From NCBI GenBank assembly GCA_034436035.1, contig DAOTVW010000073.1, forward strand, positions 1 to 6,482: a DNA stretch of 6,482 nt, given 5' to 3'. The notes beneath the pieces are model-generated. The model was given only the letters and a program-made list of their open reading frames with translations, ran no database searches and was not told the DNA's origin. Below, piece by piece: positions 1-5,880 of the stretch. Numbering within the stretch: the stretch's first letter is position 1; each line of letters starts with the position of its first letter. The DNA comes from UBA4823 sp034436035. GTDB lineage: Bacteria > Chloroflexota > Anaerolineae > Anaerolineales > UBA4823. Both the position numbers and the translations under genes were made by a program.

Positions 1-425
1 AAAGGAATATTGGCAAAACCGCCCCCCGCATAGAAGACGATGAGCATGATAACCAAAATTTTAGCCAAAAGAAGGGGTTGGTTGCTCCCGATCCAATAAA
101 TCATCCAAGCCAGAATACCCCAACTGAGGATACGAAGATTAATTGCCGCCAGCAAATAGACTTTTTTGCGCGGTTTCGACTCAATCCAGCGCGCCACAAA
201 AAGCTGTGGGATTGCCTCTGCGACGGTCAATACGGTTGACAAGCCGCCTACCCAAACAGTTGAGCCGGTCAAATCAGCGATAAAAGAGGAAAGGATAGTT
301 GTCGGTTGAGTCAATGCCATCCCGAATGCCAGAAACGCGCCATGCCATAAACCGCCAATGAAATTTCGGGGTAACATGGCAGTTTCCGTAAGTTGGGGAG
401 AAGCAGGGTTGTCCTTAGCATCCAT
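1..425 (-). CDS. MFS transporter, N-terminal part (runs off left edge)
   Basis: This is a partial membrane transporter; 141 codons of the N-terminus are visible and the frame stays open to the window edge. A hydrophilic start (about residues 1-16) precedes LPRNFIGGLWHGAFLAFGMA, the first membrane segment (about 22-50). A second hydrophobic stretch lies at 56-77. A basic loop follows (ARWIESKPRKK, 78-88), in the place of MFS motif A between helices 2 and 3. Further hydrophobic segments are at about 89-112 and 118-140, the last containing FYAGGGFANIP. The chosen ATG (425-423) overlaps the end of the metallohydrolase gene by 11 bp (ATGGATGCTAA), suggesting translational coupling. An in-frame ATG at 377 has a better-placed GGA upstream and is an alternative start. 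The substrate cannot be told; export or uptake of the compound handled by the neighbouring enzymes is only an inference. Confidence 0.82.
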   Translation of the reverse strand, partial: MDAKDNPASPQLTETAMLPRNFIGGLWHGAFLAFGMALTQPTTILSSFIADLTGSTVWVGGLSTVLTVAEAIPQLFVARWIESKPRKKVYLLAAINLRILSWGILAWMIYWIGSNQPLLLAKILVIMLIVFYAGGGFANIP

Positions 426-1272
426 TTTGAATCTCAACGAGATGGGAATCTATTTTAATGACCGAACCGGCTGGAAAAGTATGCAGGCGATTTCCTAACG
501 TTGTCCCCAATTTTTCGATAGCATTTTCCCCTGTGCAATGATTGACGTAAAAGGAGATACCCCCAAAATGAGTTTCCAGGACGGATAGGATATGCTGGAG
601 ATATTCATCACTGGCATTCAGCAAGTGCAAGCCACCAAATGTCGCCAAAATGGGTTGATTGAATTGCTGTTTGACTTGGAAAAGAGTGTTGAGAAGACCA
701 GCGTGGCAGCAGCCACAAATGACGATTAAACCCTCCTTCCTTTGATAAACCAGGGAGAGATCATCCAAATACAGATCTGGTATCCATGATTCCGCTTCTT
801 TGACATATAAATGGGGACTGCTTCCAACAGGCTCATTTCTATGGCGGATTCCCCCGCTTGTCCATAAATGCGGTACTATTTCAATCGGTTGATCGCTAAG
901 GATTAACCTTGTCCGCCTCGCTAAAGTGGCTTGGTCAACCGACAACCCAATGGATTGATATTTTCCTTCCCGCAAAGAATATCGGGGGCGAAAAATATCC
1001 GGGTGAGCATAAAGTGTGGCTTTTTTCTTTAACTCTAGAACGGCTTCTAATCCCCCTGAATGGTCATAATGGGCGTGGCTGAGCACAAATTTATCTACAT
1101 TATCCAGGGATAACTGCAAGGTTTTGAGATTGTGCAGCAGAGTAGATTTCGTTTTCCCGAAATCAAAAACCACATCTCCCTCTTCTGTTTGGATATAAAA
1201 ACTTTGTCCATGCTCAGCTATTAAATCCAATTCTTTTCTGGCAACATCATTAACGACACTGAAAATTTTCAT
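415..1272 (-). CDS. MBL-fold metallohydrolase, DHPS-like (COG1237 type)
   Basis: This is a 285-residue cytoplasmic metallo-beta-lactamase-fold protein with no signal peptide. The metal-binding signature is SHAHYDHSGG (H66, H68, D70, H71). Further expected ligands are H190 in CGCCHAGLLNT and H245 in VNHCTG; GGLHLL (213-218) is also conserved. The CGCCHAG and HCTG motifs together place it near the subgroup that includes the archaeal 7,8-dihydropterin-6-methyl-4-(beta-D-ribofuranosyl)aminobenzene-5'-phosphate synthase, a methanopterin-pathway enzyme. Many bacterial members have no proven reaction, so the methanopterin role should not be assumed; no other gene of that pathway is visible here. The ATG is preceded by AGGGA at suitable spacing. 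A 169-bp gap separates it from the upstream AIR-synthase-like gene, and it overlaps the downstream transporter by 11 bp. The fold and family are secure; the substrate is unknown. Confidence 0.9.
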   Translation of the reverse strand: MKIFSVVNDVARKELDLIAEHGQSFYIQTEEGDVVFDFGKTKSTLLHNLKTLQLSLDNVDKFVLSHAHYDHSGGLEAVLELKKKATLYAHPDIFRPRYSLREGKYQSIGLSVDQATLARRTRLILSDQPIEIVPHLWTSGGIRHRNEPVGSSPHLYVKEAESWIPDLYLDDLSLVYQRKEGLIVICGCCHAGLLNTLFQVKQQFNQPILATFGGLHLLNASDEYLQHILSVLETHFGGISFYVNHCTGENAIEKLGTTLGNRLHTFPAGSVIKIDSHLVEIQNGC

Positions 1273-1441
1273 TGTTATCCCTGCATCATCGTTCTTTTAT
1301 AGATTTGTTTGCCTGCTGCTTTCTGACCTCTCTTATCCGATACGTTTGCAATGGGGATCATTTAATTTTTCTGAAAGTACAAGCAACATTATCCGGAAAG
1401 CAGCGCGGCTGGTCATTATTCCAGAAACCATAAAGCTCAAC

Positions 1442-2458
1442 TTATTGCTGGTTATCCGGCTGATAGATTTCCCACATGCGGGCGAGTTCATCTTCTTCAC
1501 AGCGAATCTCTTGATACACAGTCATTTTGCCGTCTCGAAAAATTTCTACGCCTTTCCCACTTGCCACTTCTCCAATATCCGCATACACTATGTCGTTCTT
1601 CTTGAATTCCGATTGCACCCGTTCAATTTGATCAGGTGGGATCGTGGCAATCAATGTTCCAGAAGAGATCATTTTTAGTGGATCGAATTGAAACGCTTGG
1701 GCAAACCGTTCTACTACAGCTGGAATTGGAATCTGATTGGCGTCAATCCTTAATTTCACCCCCGATAATTCACTTATTTCAAGGAGAGTCTCCAGTAAAC
1801 CACCCCGTGTTACATCATGCATCGCAGTAGCCCCCGCCTGGGCAAAGATCATTGCCTCTGGTAACACACTGACGCTCCCTAAGATATGGCGAGCTTCAAT
1901 AATCTCCTTCTCCGTAAGTCCTAATTTTTTCGCTGTTTTCACAAAATCGCTGGCTAAAATGGCTGTTCCTTCCAGGGCAATTCCTTTGGTGAGAAAGACG
2001 TGATCTCCTATCCGCGCTCCTCTCGTCAATATCGGAGCTCTATCGGATAAAACCCCTAAGGCGGTCACCGCCACTAACGGTCGAGACAAGTTGGACGAAT
2101 ATCCAGTATGCCCCCCTATTATCGTCACCCCAACCTCATCTGCTGCCCTGCGGATATCCGCCATAATCTCAGCCAAAAGCTGCTCATCTTGCTTATGGGG
2201 CACTAAAACCAGTACCAGTATCCAGCGCGGGCGAGCGCCGCTGGTCGCGATGTCATTGCACGCGACATGTACCGCTAAGTAACCAATCTGATTAACCGCC
2301 CCAACGATCGGATCAAGATGAGAAACAAGAAGATCACCCCCCACTTTCGTCAGGGCGACATCTTCGCCAAAAACAGCTCCGCTCAGGACATCAGGATCAG
2401 AGCTTTTCAAATAAGGATACACACAGCGATTCAGTACATCCAAAGAAAATTTAGACAT
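1442..2458 (-). CDS. AIR synthase (PurM/HypE superfamily) protein
   Basis: This 338-residue protein belongs to the PurM/HypE/SelD/ThiL superfamily, whose members bind ATP and activate a carbonyl, carboxylate or similar group by phosphorylation. The N-terminal PurM-like domain shows FGEDVA (30-35), HLDPIVG (47-53), ACNDIATSGARP (67-78) and a GGHTG loop (115-119). The C-terminal half contains KGIALEGTAILA (158-169), MHDVTRGG (213-220) and SSGTLIATI (265-273). Overall layout and length are closest to HypE, the hydrogenase maturation factor. However, the chain ends in QPDNQQ and lacks the C-terminal Pro-Arg-x-Cys whose cysteine is carbamoylated in HypE. No hypF, hypC, hypD or hydrogenase gene is visible, so a HypE role is unlikely. 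The start is supported by AAAGGA (2465-2470) about 6 bases upstream. The gene lies 53 bp downstream of the DUF89 gene, probably on the same transcript. Confidence 0.88.
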   Translation of the reverse strand: MSKFSLDVLNRCVYPYLKSSDPDVLSGAVFGEDVALTKVGGDLLVSHLDPIVGAVNQIGYLAVHVACNDIATSGARPRWILVLVLVPHKQDEQLLAEIMADIRRAADEVGVTIIGGHTGYSSNLSRPLVAVTALGVLSDRAPILTRGARIGDHVFLTKGIALEGTAILASDFVKTAKKLGLTEKEIIEARHILGSVSVLPEAMIFAQAGATAMHDVTRGGLLETLLEISELSGVKLRIDANQIPIPAVVERFAQAFQFDPLKMISSGTLIATIPPDQIERVQSEFKKNDIVYADIGEVASGKGVEIFRDGKMTVYQEIRCEEDELARMWEIYQPDNQQ

Positions 2459-2511
2459 AGCACATCCTTTGAAATTAATAGGTGAAATATCATTAAGTTT
2501 ACCTTACAGAG

Positions 2512-3378
2512 CTAAAAAAGGTGTCCCGCATTACCATGCAGCAATATTTGTGTTCCAATTGGCTGTCCAACCAAAGAAGCAACCATGAGACATTTGACTT
2601 TAAATAAAAAGAAAATATTAACAGGTTCTTCGCTGAGTGTCTCAAAATTCCCTTGGCCCTTTGCAATAATCAGATCGGCCTGTTGGAATAGTTGCTGGAA
2701 ATTTTCATCACAATCGCTCAATATTGTCCCAGGCGCATCCGAGCCATTGTTCATTACTTTCACTAACTTATCCAACCCAACTTCCTTGGCGTCTTCAATG
2801 GTTGCATCGTTGATGACCGGGCTGCCTCGGACTGCCAGAGTCACCCGCTCTGCGCGAAGTTGCTCAATCAGCAAGGAGTCAAAGGCAATTTCGCCAGCAT
2901 TATCCGCAAGGTATAGAATGGATCGAGCACGATTAACCGCTTGACGAAACTGTTCCGCATCACCTATAAATGGTTCAGACAATGCCTGATCCACCGCCCT
3001 TTGGATATCGATTAATTTCAGGTCACCGTTCACACCCAAATCAATAATATTGCCAGCGATTGCCAAGCGGGCTGCTAAAAGTAAAGGATCTGGAGAAGCT
3101 TTTATTTTATCCCTCAAGATAGGGATCATTTCCAATGCTAGCTGATTCTGCTTTGTTTTCAATTGGGAATAAGGATCATTTATGCCGCTTTGTTTTCTAA
3201 TCGAACGATGGATAATTTGGGCGATCGCAGGGGGTGATTGATTGAAATCAATCTCCTTCAACATTCCAAGTGTATCCCGCATAATATTGGAATGGATTGC
3301 AGGATCATCCGAGACCAATCGAGCAGCATCTAATGTCTGGCGTAATATGCAGGGAATACAATCAAGCGCTGTTTTCAT
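2512..3378 (-). CDS. DUF89 family I (ARMT1-like) metal-dependent phosphatase
   Basis: This 288-residue protein matches the short microbial DUF89 type. The N-terminus has the family I CxxC pair (C7, C10 in LDCIPCILRQ). A helical region follows (about 20-150, with AGNIIDLG at 108-115). The conserved core includes YLADNAGEIAFD (156-167), GSPVINDAT (185-193), GSDAPG (212-217) and KGQGNFETL (240-248). The end is LFKVKC...VGQPIGTQILLHG. The Asp/Asn residues D159, N160, N190 and D191 are likely metal or phosphate contacts. DUF89 proteins studied so far are metal-dependent phosphatases acting on sugar or cofactor phosphates, often damaged ones; the substrate here is unknown. The ATG has GAGGA upstream with about 9 bases of spacing. 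It is the first gene of the minus-strand cluster, behind a strong predicted promoter, and the AIR-synthase-like gene follows after 53 bp. Confidence 0.9.
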   Translation of the reverse strand: MKTALDCIPCILRQTLDAARLVSDDPAIHSNIMRDTLGMLKEIDFNQSPPAIAQIIHRSIRKQSGINDPYSQLKTKQNQLALEMIPILRDKIKASPDPLLLAARLAIAGNIIDLGVNGDLKLIDIQRAVDQALSEPFIGDAEQFRQAVNRARSILYLADNAGEIAFDSLLIEQLRAERVTLAVRGSPVINDATIEDAKEVGLDKLVKVMNNGSDAPGTILSDCDENFQQLFQQADLIIAKGQGNFETLSEEPVNIFFLFKVKCLMVASLVGQPIGTQILLHGNAGHLF

Positions 3379-3402
3379 ATTGGTGTATCCTCATCATCGT
3401 AT

Positions 3403-3431
3403 TGCATTCGCATAGATCAAAACTCAATGCA
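3403..3431. repeat. Second small inverted repeat in DUF89 leader
   Basis: TGCATT (3403-3408) pairs with AATGCA (3426-3431) across a 17-base loop. It sits immediately beside the stronger repeat at 3436-3458 in the same predicted leader. Six-base arms with a long loop can arise by chance, so this is offered only because it adjoins the other hairpin. Confidence 0.3.
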
Positions 3432-3435
3432 GATT

Positions 3436-3458
3436 ATTGCGTGGGTGTCCCACGTAAT
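3436..3458. repeat. Inverted repeat / hairpin in DUF89 operon leader
   Basis: A 23-bp near-perfect inverted repeat with ten-base arms, one imperfect pair and a 3-base loop (core CGTGGG-TGT-CCCACG on the plus strand). It lies about 28-50 bases downstream of the predicted minus-strand start site and about 58 bases before the DUF89 start codon. It could be a repressor operator overlapping the early transcribed region, or an RNA hairpin. No run of T follows on either strand, so it is not an ordinary terminator. Confidence 0.6.
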
Positions 3459-3492
3459 TCTATTCGTGATGCTCCGTAAATGACATACCAAT

Positions 3493-3521
3493 ATTATATG
3501 ACACATTCATCATATTATCAA
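3493..3521 (-). promoter_or_regulatory. sigma70-type promoter of the DUF89 operon
   Basis: Read on the minus strand, TTGATA (3521-3516) and a perfect TATAAT (3498-3493) are separated by 17 bases, the optimal spacing. Initiation would fall near the A at about 3486, giving a leader of about 108 nt before the DUF89 start codon. The surrounding region is AT-rich, so a chance -10 match is possible, but a well-spaced pair in the right place is good support. Confidence 0.68.
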
Positions 3522-3620
3522 TTTTTGTATTAATATTATAAAACTAACCTCATTCTTCATAAATCCTTCACAACAAACACAGATTCCCTTCAAACCAAAC
3601 GGTTATCCTTATCATCAATG

Positions 3621-3644
3621 TTCATTCATCTAAGATTGAATGAA
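3621..3644. repeat. Inverted repeat upstream of DUF2202 lipoprotein gene
   Basis: TTCATTCA (3621-3628) is matched by TGAATGAA (3637-3644). The centre ATCT-A-AGAT (3628-3636) is itself palindromic, giving an almost continuous dyad with one bulged base. It ends 31 bases before the start codon, just upstream of the AAAAGGA ribosome-binding site (3663-3669). An operator for a dimeric regulator or a 5'-leader hairpin are both possible. Confidence 0.45.
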
Positions 3645-3675
3645 TACAAAAACCAAAAGATGAAAAGGATGTTCG

Positions 3676-4446
3676 ATGAAAAAAATCGTTTTTTTACTGC
3701 TAATATTAGGGATCATTCTCAGTGCCTGTGGCGCGGCGCCAAGCCAATCCACTTTTTTTGAAAACACTCCAATGATTACCCCTAGCACTGGTCAAGTTAC
3801 TGAGCAATCCACACCAAGCTCACTGACACCTACCCAATCCGTTCTAACAAATGACGAAGCAAGCATTAACTCAAGTGATCTTGCTACAGCAGTGAGTGCT
3901 ATCCCCGCTGGAGTCCTTTCGCAAGCGGAAATCGAGGCGCTGACTTACATGCGTGAAGAAGAAAAACTGGCACGGGATGTCTATATCACTTTATACAACC
4001 AATGGAATTTGCAACTCTTCAATAATATATCCCAATCTGAGCAAACTCACACCGACGCGATTAAGACACTTCTGGAACGTTATAACGTAAAAGATCCTTT
4101 TATCGATCAAATCAGTGTCTTTTCCAACCCAAAAATCCAAGCTTTATATAACCAACTCATTAACCAAGGATCTCCATCGCTTGCGGAAGCTCTCAAAGTC
4201 GGTGCTTCCATTGAGGAGATAGATATCCAAGATCTCGAAAAGCGGATGGCAATTACCGATAAAGCCGATATCCTGCTGGTCTTTCAAAACCTGATCAAAG
4301 GTTCTCAAAACCATTTACGGGCATTCGTTTCGACCCTTCAAAGACAAACTGGCGAAGTATACCAACCCCAATTTCTGAGCCTGGAAGAATATCAGAATAT
4401 CATCTCCGCATCGAAACCTGGTGCGCCTGCAAATCAAAAGCCATAA
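3676..4446 (+). CDS. DUF2202 ferritin-like domain lipoprotein
   Basis: This 256-residue protein is exported and lipid-anchored. A lysine-led hydrophobic signal (MKKIVFLLLILGIILSAC) ends in lipobox L15-S-A-C18. A Ser/Thr/Pro/Gln-rich linker (about 20-75) leads to the DUF2202 domain at about 78-245. Likely di-iron or ferritin-like residues are in YMREEEKLARDVY (E94-E96), SEQTHTDAI (E122, H125), GASIEEIDIQDL (E180, E181) and SQNHLRAF (H213). The domain belongs to the ferritin-like four-helix group and its biochemical role is not established; metal binding or redox protection at the membrane surface is an inference. The start has AAAAGGA six bases upstream. It is divergent from the DUF89 operon and followed 122 bp later by a permease gene on the same strand, so a shared function is possible but unproven. 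Confidence 0.9.
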   Translation: MKKIVFLLLILGIILSACGAAPSQSTFFENTPMITPSTGQVTEQSTPSSLTPTQSVLTNDEASINSSDLATAVSAIPAGVLSQAEIEALTYMREEEKLARDVYITLYNQWNLQLFNNISQSEQTHTDAIKTLLERYNVKDPFIDQISVFSNPKIQALYNQLINQGSPSLAEALKVGASIEEIDIQDLEKRMAITDKADILLVFQNLIKGSQNHLRAFVSTLQRQTGEVYQPQFLSLEEYQNIISASKPGAPANQKP

Positions 4447-4460
4447 CACCCTTTTTCAGG

Positions 4461-4466
4461 TATAAT
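4461..4466 (+). promoter_or_regulatory. Possible -10 element for permease gene
   Basis: TATAAT occurs 15 bases after the lipoprotein stop codon. Transcription would begin around 4472-4474, just before the structured leader of the permease. No recognisable -35 hexamer lies 16-18 bases upstream (that sequence is the end of the lipoprotein gene) and there is no TGn extension, so support is the hexamer and its placement only. Confidence 0.38.
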
Positions 4467-4483
4467 GCGCATTTGTTTGCGCA
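4466..4483. repeat. Small hairpin, TGCGCA arms
   Basis: TGCGCA (4466-4471) and TGCGCA (4478-4483) flank a 6-base TTTGTT loop; because TGCGCA is self-complementary the pair is both a direct and an inverted repeat. It overlaps the candidate -10 hexamer by one base and the first leader helix by two bases. It may end the lipoprotein transcript, but no T-tract follows. Confidence 0.45.
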
Positions 4484-4557
4484 GAAGCAGACAAGAGATA
4501 AGGATCGCCGAAAAACGTTTGGCGATCCTTATTGCTGAAAATCAGCAGTCTATTCTG
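4482..4557 (+). promoter_or_regulatory. Structured leader (three-way junction) of permease gene
   Basis: Three helices can form together. P1 pairs 4482-4486 with 4553-4557 and 4489-4492 with 4548-4551, with a small internal loop (GC opposite A). P2 is a perfect 12-bp stem, 4498-4509 with 4521-4532, with an 11-base loop. P3 is a perfect 6-bp stem, 4533-4538 with 4542-4547, with an AAA loop. P2, P3 and the 3' strand of P1 abut with no unpaired bases; the only junction linker is 4493-4497. P1 ends at the first G of the Shine-Dalgarno GAGGAGG (4557-4563). P2 and P3 are plain in the sequence; P1 and the regulatory role are inferred. I do not recognise a known riboswitch class. The alternative is that P2 is a terminator-like stem for the lipoprotein gene, but no run of T follows it. 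Confidence 0.5.
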
Positions 4558-4568
4558 AGGAGGTTTTT

Positions 4569-5798
4569 ATGGAAACGATAAAATTGGGATTAAGCGCTCT
4601 GGTTATTGTGGTCACTTTAATTGGTGTGGCAATCGGGCGTTATCCCAAGCTGCGCATGAACCGAGCGACCATTGCTTTGGTCGGCGCAACCATACTCATG
4701 GCATTGGGCACCATCTCCTTAGATCAAGCCTTTCAAGCCATTGACATGAACACCATCTTCTTGTTGTTTGCCATGATGGTCATCAATGTCAATTTACGCC
4801 TTTCGGGTTTCTTTCAAATCATCACTGCCTGGGTGGTAAAAAGGGCACATTCGACAAGACAACTTTTAGCATTGATTCTTTTTTCCTCTGGTGTATTATC
4901 AGCCCTTTTCTTGAACGATACGATCGTTTTAATGTTCACCCCGTTAGTCATTGAAATCACCCTGACACTCAAACGTAATCCGCTTCCCTACTTGATTGGG
5001 TTGGTCGCAGCAGCCAATATCGGTTCCGCAGCAACCATCGTTGGAAACCCACAAAACATGATCATCGGACTGGCTTCGGGAATTCCGTTTTCGCACTTCA
5101 CTGCCTCCTTGTTCCCTGTGTCCCTTGCCGGATTAATCATCATCTGGATTATTTTGGTATGGCTCTACCCAACCGAATTTAATAAAGTGGCGCTGGATTC
5201 GAACATCGAAATTCCAGTGCGCACTTTTTGTCCCTTGTTGCGGAAAAGCTTGCTGGCAACGGGCGGGATGTTATGCGCCTTTTTGCTTGGTGCGCCGATT
5301 CCCTTAGCCGCCCTCAGTGCCGCCGCCTTCTTGCTCATAACCCGCAGGCTGAAACCACAACGGGTATTTGCTGAAGTCGATGGCGCGTTGTTGGTGTTCT
5401 TTGCTTCTCTATTCATCGTTACCGGCGCAATTGAAACAAGCGGATTTACAAATATTTTATTCAAAGTTGCCCAACCGATCGCAGAACGTGGCATCGCCTC
5501 CCTAGCCGCAGTATCGGTGATTCTAAGTAATCTGGTGTCTAATGTACCAGCGGTGTTGCTATTTCGTCCCTTCATTCCCCATTTTCCCAATCCACCCCAA
5601 GCCTGGTTGACCTTAGCCATGGCGACAACCTTTGCCGGCAATTTAACTCTACTTGGCTCTGTTGCAAATCTGATTGTGGCAGAGACCGCCAAACGCAAGG
5701 GAATTCACTTGAACTTTGCTGAATATCTGCGAGCAGGGGTTCCGATTACTATTCTTTCATTGCTGATTGGTGTGATATGGCTTAGCGTTATATTATAG
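4569..5798 (+). CDS. ArsB/NhaD-superfamily permease (SLC13/CitMHS-like)
   Basis: This 409-residue inner-membrane protein has about ten or more hydrophobic segments spread along its length (for example 6-23, 33-50, 61-90, 99-130, 141-170, 180-200, 227-257, 272-290, 308-334, 345-371, 388-409). Two hairpin-type signatures of the ion-transporter superfamily are visible. The first half has FLNDTIVLMFTPLV (114-127) and NIGSAATIVGNPQN (150-163). The second has SNLVSNVPAVLLFRP (320-334) and AGNLTLLGSVANLIVAE (356-372). This repeated N-terminal/C-terminal layout is typical of ArsB, NhaD and SLC13 carriers, which move arsenite, Na+/H+, or di- and tricarboxylates and sulfate. The substrate cannot be assigned and no arsR or arsC is nearby. 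The start is set by a strong GAGGAGG with a 5-base spacer. The structured leader directly upstream suggests control by an RNA element. Confidence 0.9.
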   Translation: METIKLGLSALVIVVTLIGVAIGRYPKLRMNRATIALVGATILMALGTISLDQAFQAIDMNTIFLLFAMMVINVNLRLSGFFQIITAWVVKRAHSTRQLLALILFSSGVLSALFLNDTIVLMFTPLVIEITLTLKRNPLPYLIGLVAAANIGSAATIVGNPQNMIIGLASGIPFSHFTASLFPVSLAGLIIIWIILVWLYPTEFNKVALDSNIEIPVRTFCPLLRKSLLATGGMLCAFLLGAPIPLAALSAAAFLLITRRLKPQRVFAEVDGALLVFFASLFIVTGAIETSGFTNILFKVAQPIAERGIASLAAVSVILSNLVSNVPAVLLFRPFIPHFPNPPQAWLTLAMATTFAGNLTLLGSVANLIVAETAKRKGIHLNFAEYLRAGVPITILSLLIGVIWLSVIL

Positions 5799-5880
5799 GG
5801 AGTGTAAACCACAACTGAGTATTCTACTAAGACGCAAGTAATAGAAAGTTATCGACTTCTTTTAACTATTCAGGATAGCC
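5799..5880. other. Short spacer between permease gene and repeat array
   Basis: No gene is seen here. A weak stem, AAGT-TATCG-ACTT followed by CTTTT (about 5847-5864), could act as a terminator for the permease transcript. Its four-base stem is too short to call with confidence. The palindromic array immediately beyond could equally protect or end the transcript. Confidence 0.35.

Larger units (their letters stand above)
3379..3675. other. Divergent intergenic region, DUF89 operon / DUF2202 gene
   Basis: This AT-rich region of 297 bp separates the minus-strand operon from the plus-strand lipoprotein gene. It holds the minus-strand promoter, the leader inverted repeats and an inverted repeat close to the lipoprotein start. 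For the plus strand the best promoter guess is TTATCA (3515-3520) with TATAAA (3537-3542), spacer 16. That would overlap the minus promoter and is weak. Nothing convincing is seen in 3545-3600. No small gene with a credible ribosome-binding site was found. Confidence 0.6.

Noticed and set aside
1275..1361. Possible 28-codon leader peptide on the minus strand ending 2 bases before the metallohydrolase start codon
   Set aside because: Its ATG has no ribosome-binding site and the peptide has no feature suggesting attenuation, although the tight spacing to the next start is curious.
2585..2944. Plus-strand open frame of 119 codons antisense to the DUF89 gene
   Set aside because: The DUF89 motifs on the minus strand are clear; the antisense frame is Ser/Ala-rich with no family resemblance and no ribosome-binding site support.
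4498..4532. Rho-independent terminator for the lipoprotein gene
   Set aside because: The 12-bp stem is excellent but neither strand has a run of T after it, and it fits a larger leader fold; kept as an alternative only.
4482..4557. tRNA gene or hammerhead ribozyme
   Set aside because: The length is tRNA-like but there is no cloverleaf, T-loop or anticodon arm; the junction lacks the CUGANGA and GAAA core of a hammerhead.
5165..5698. Minus-strand open frame of 177 codons inside the permease gene
   Set aside because: It lies wholly within a well-supported membrane-protein gene on the other strand and has no recognisable domain.
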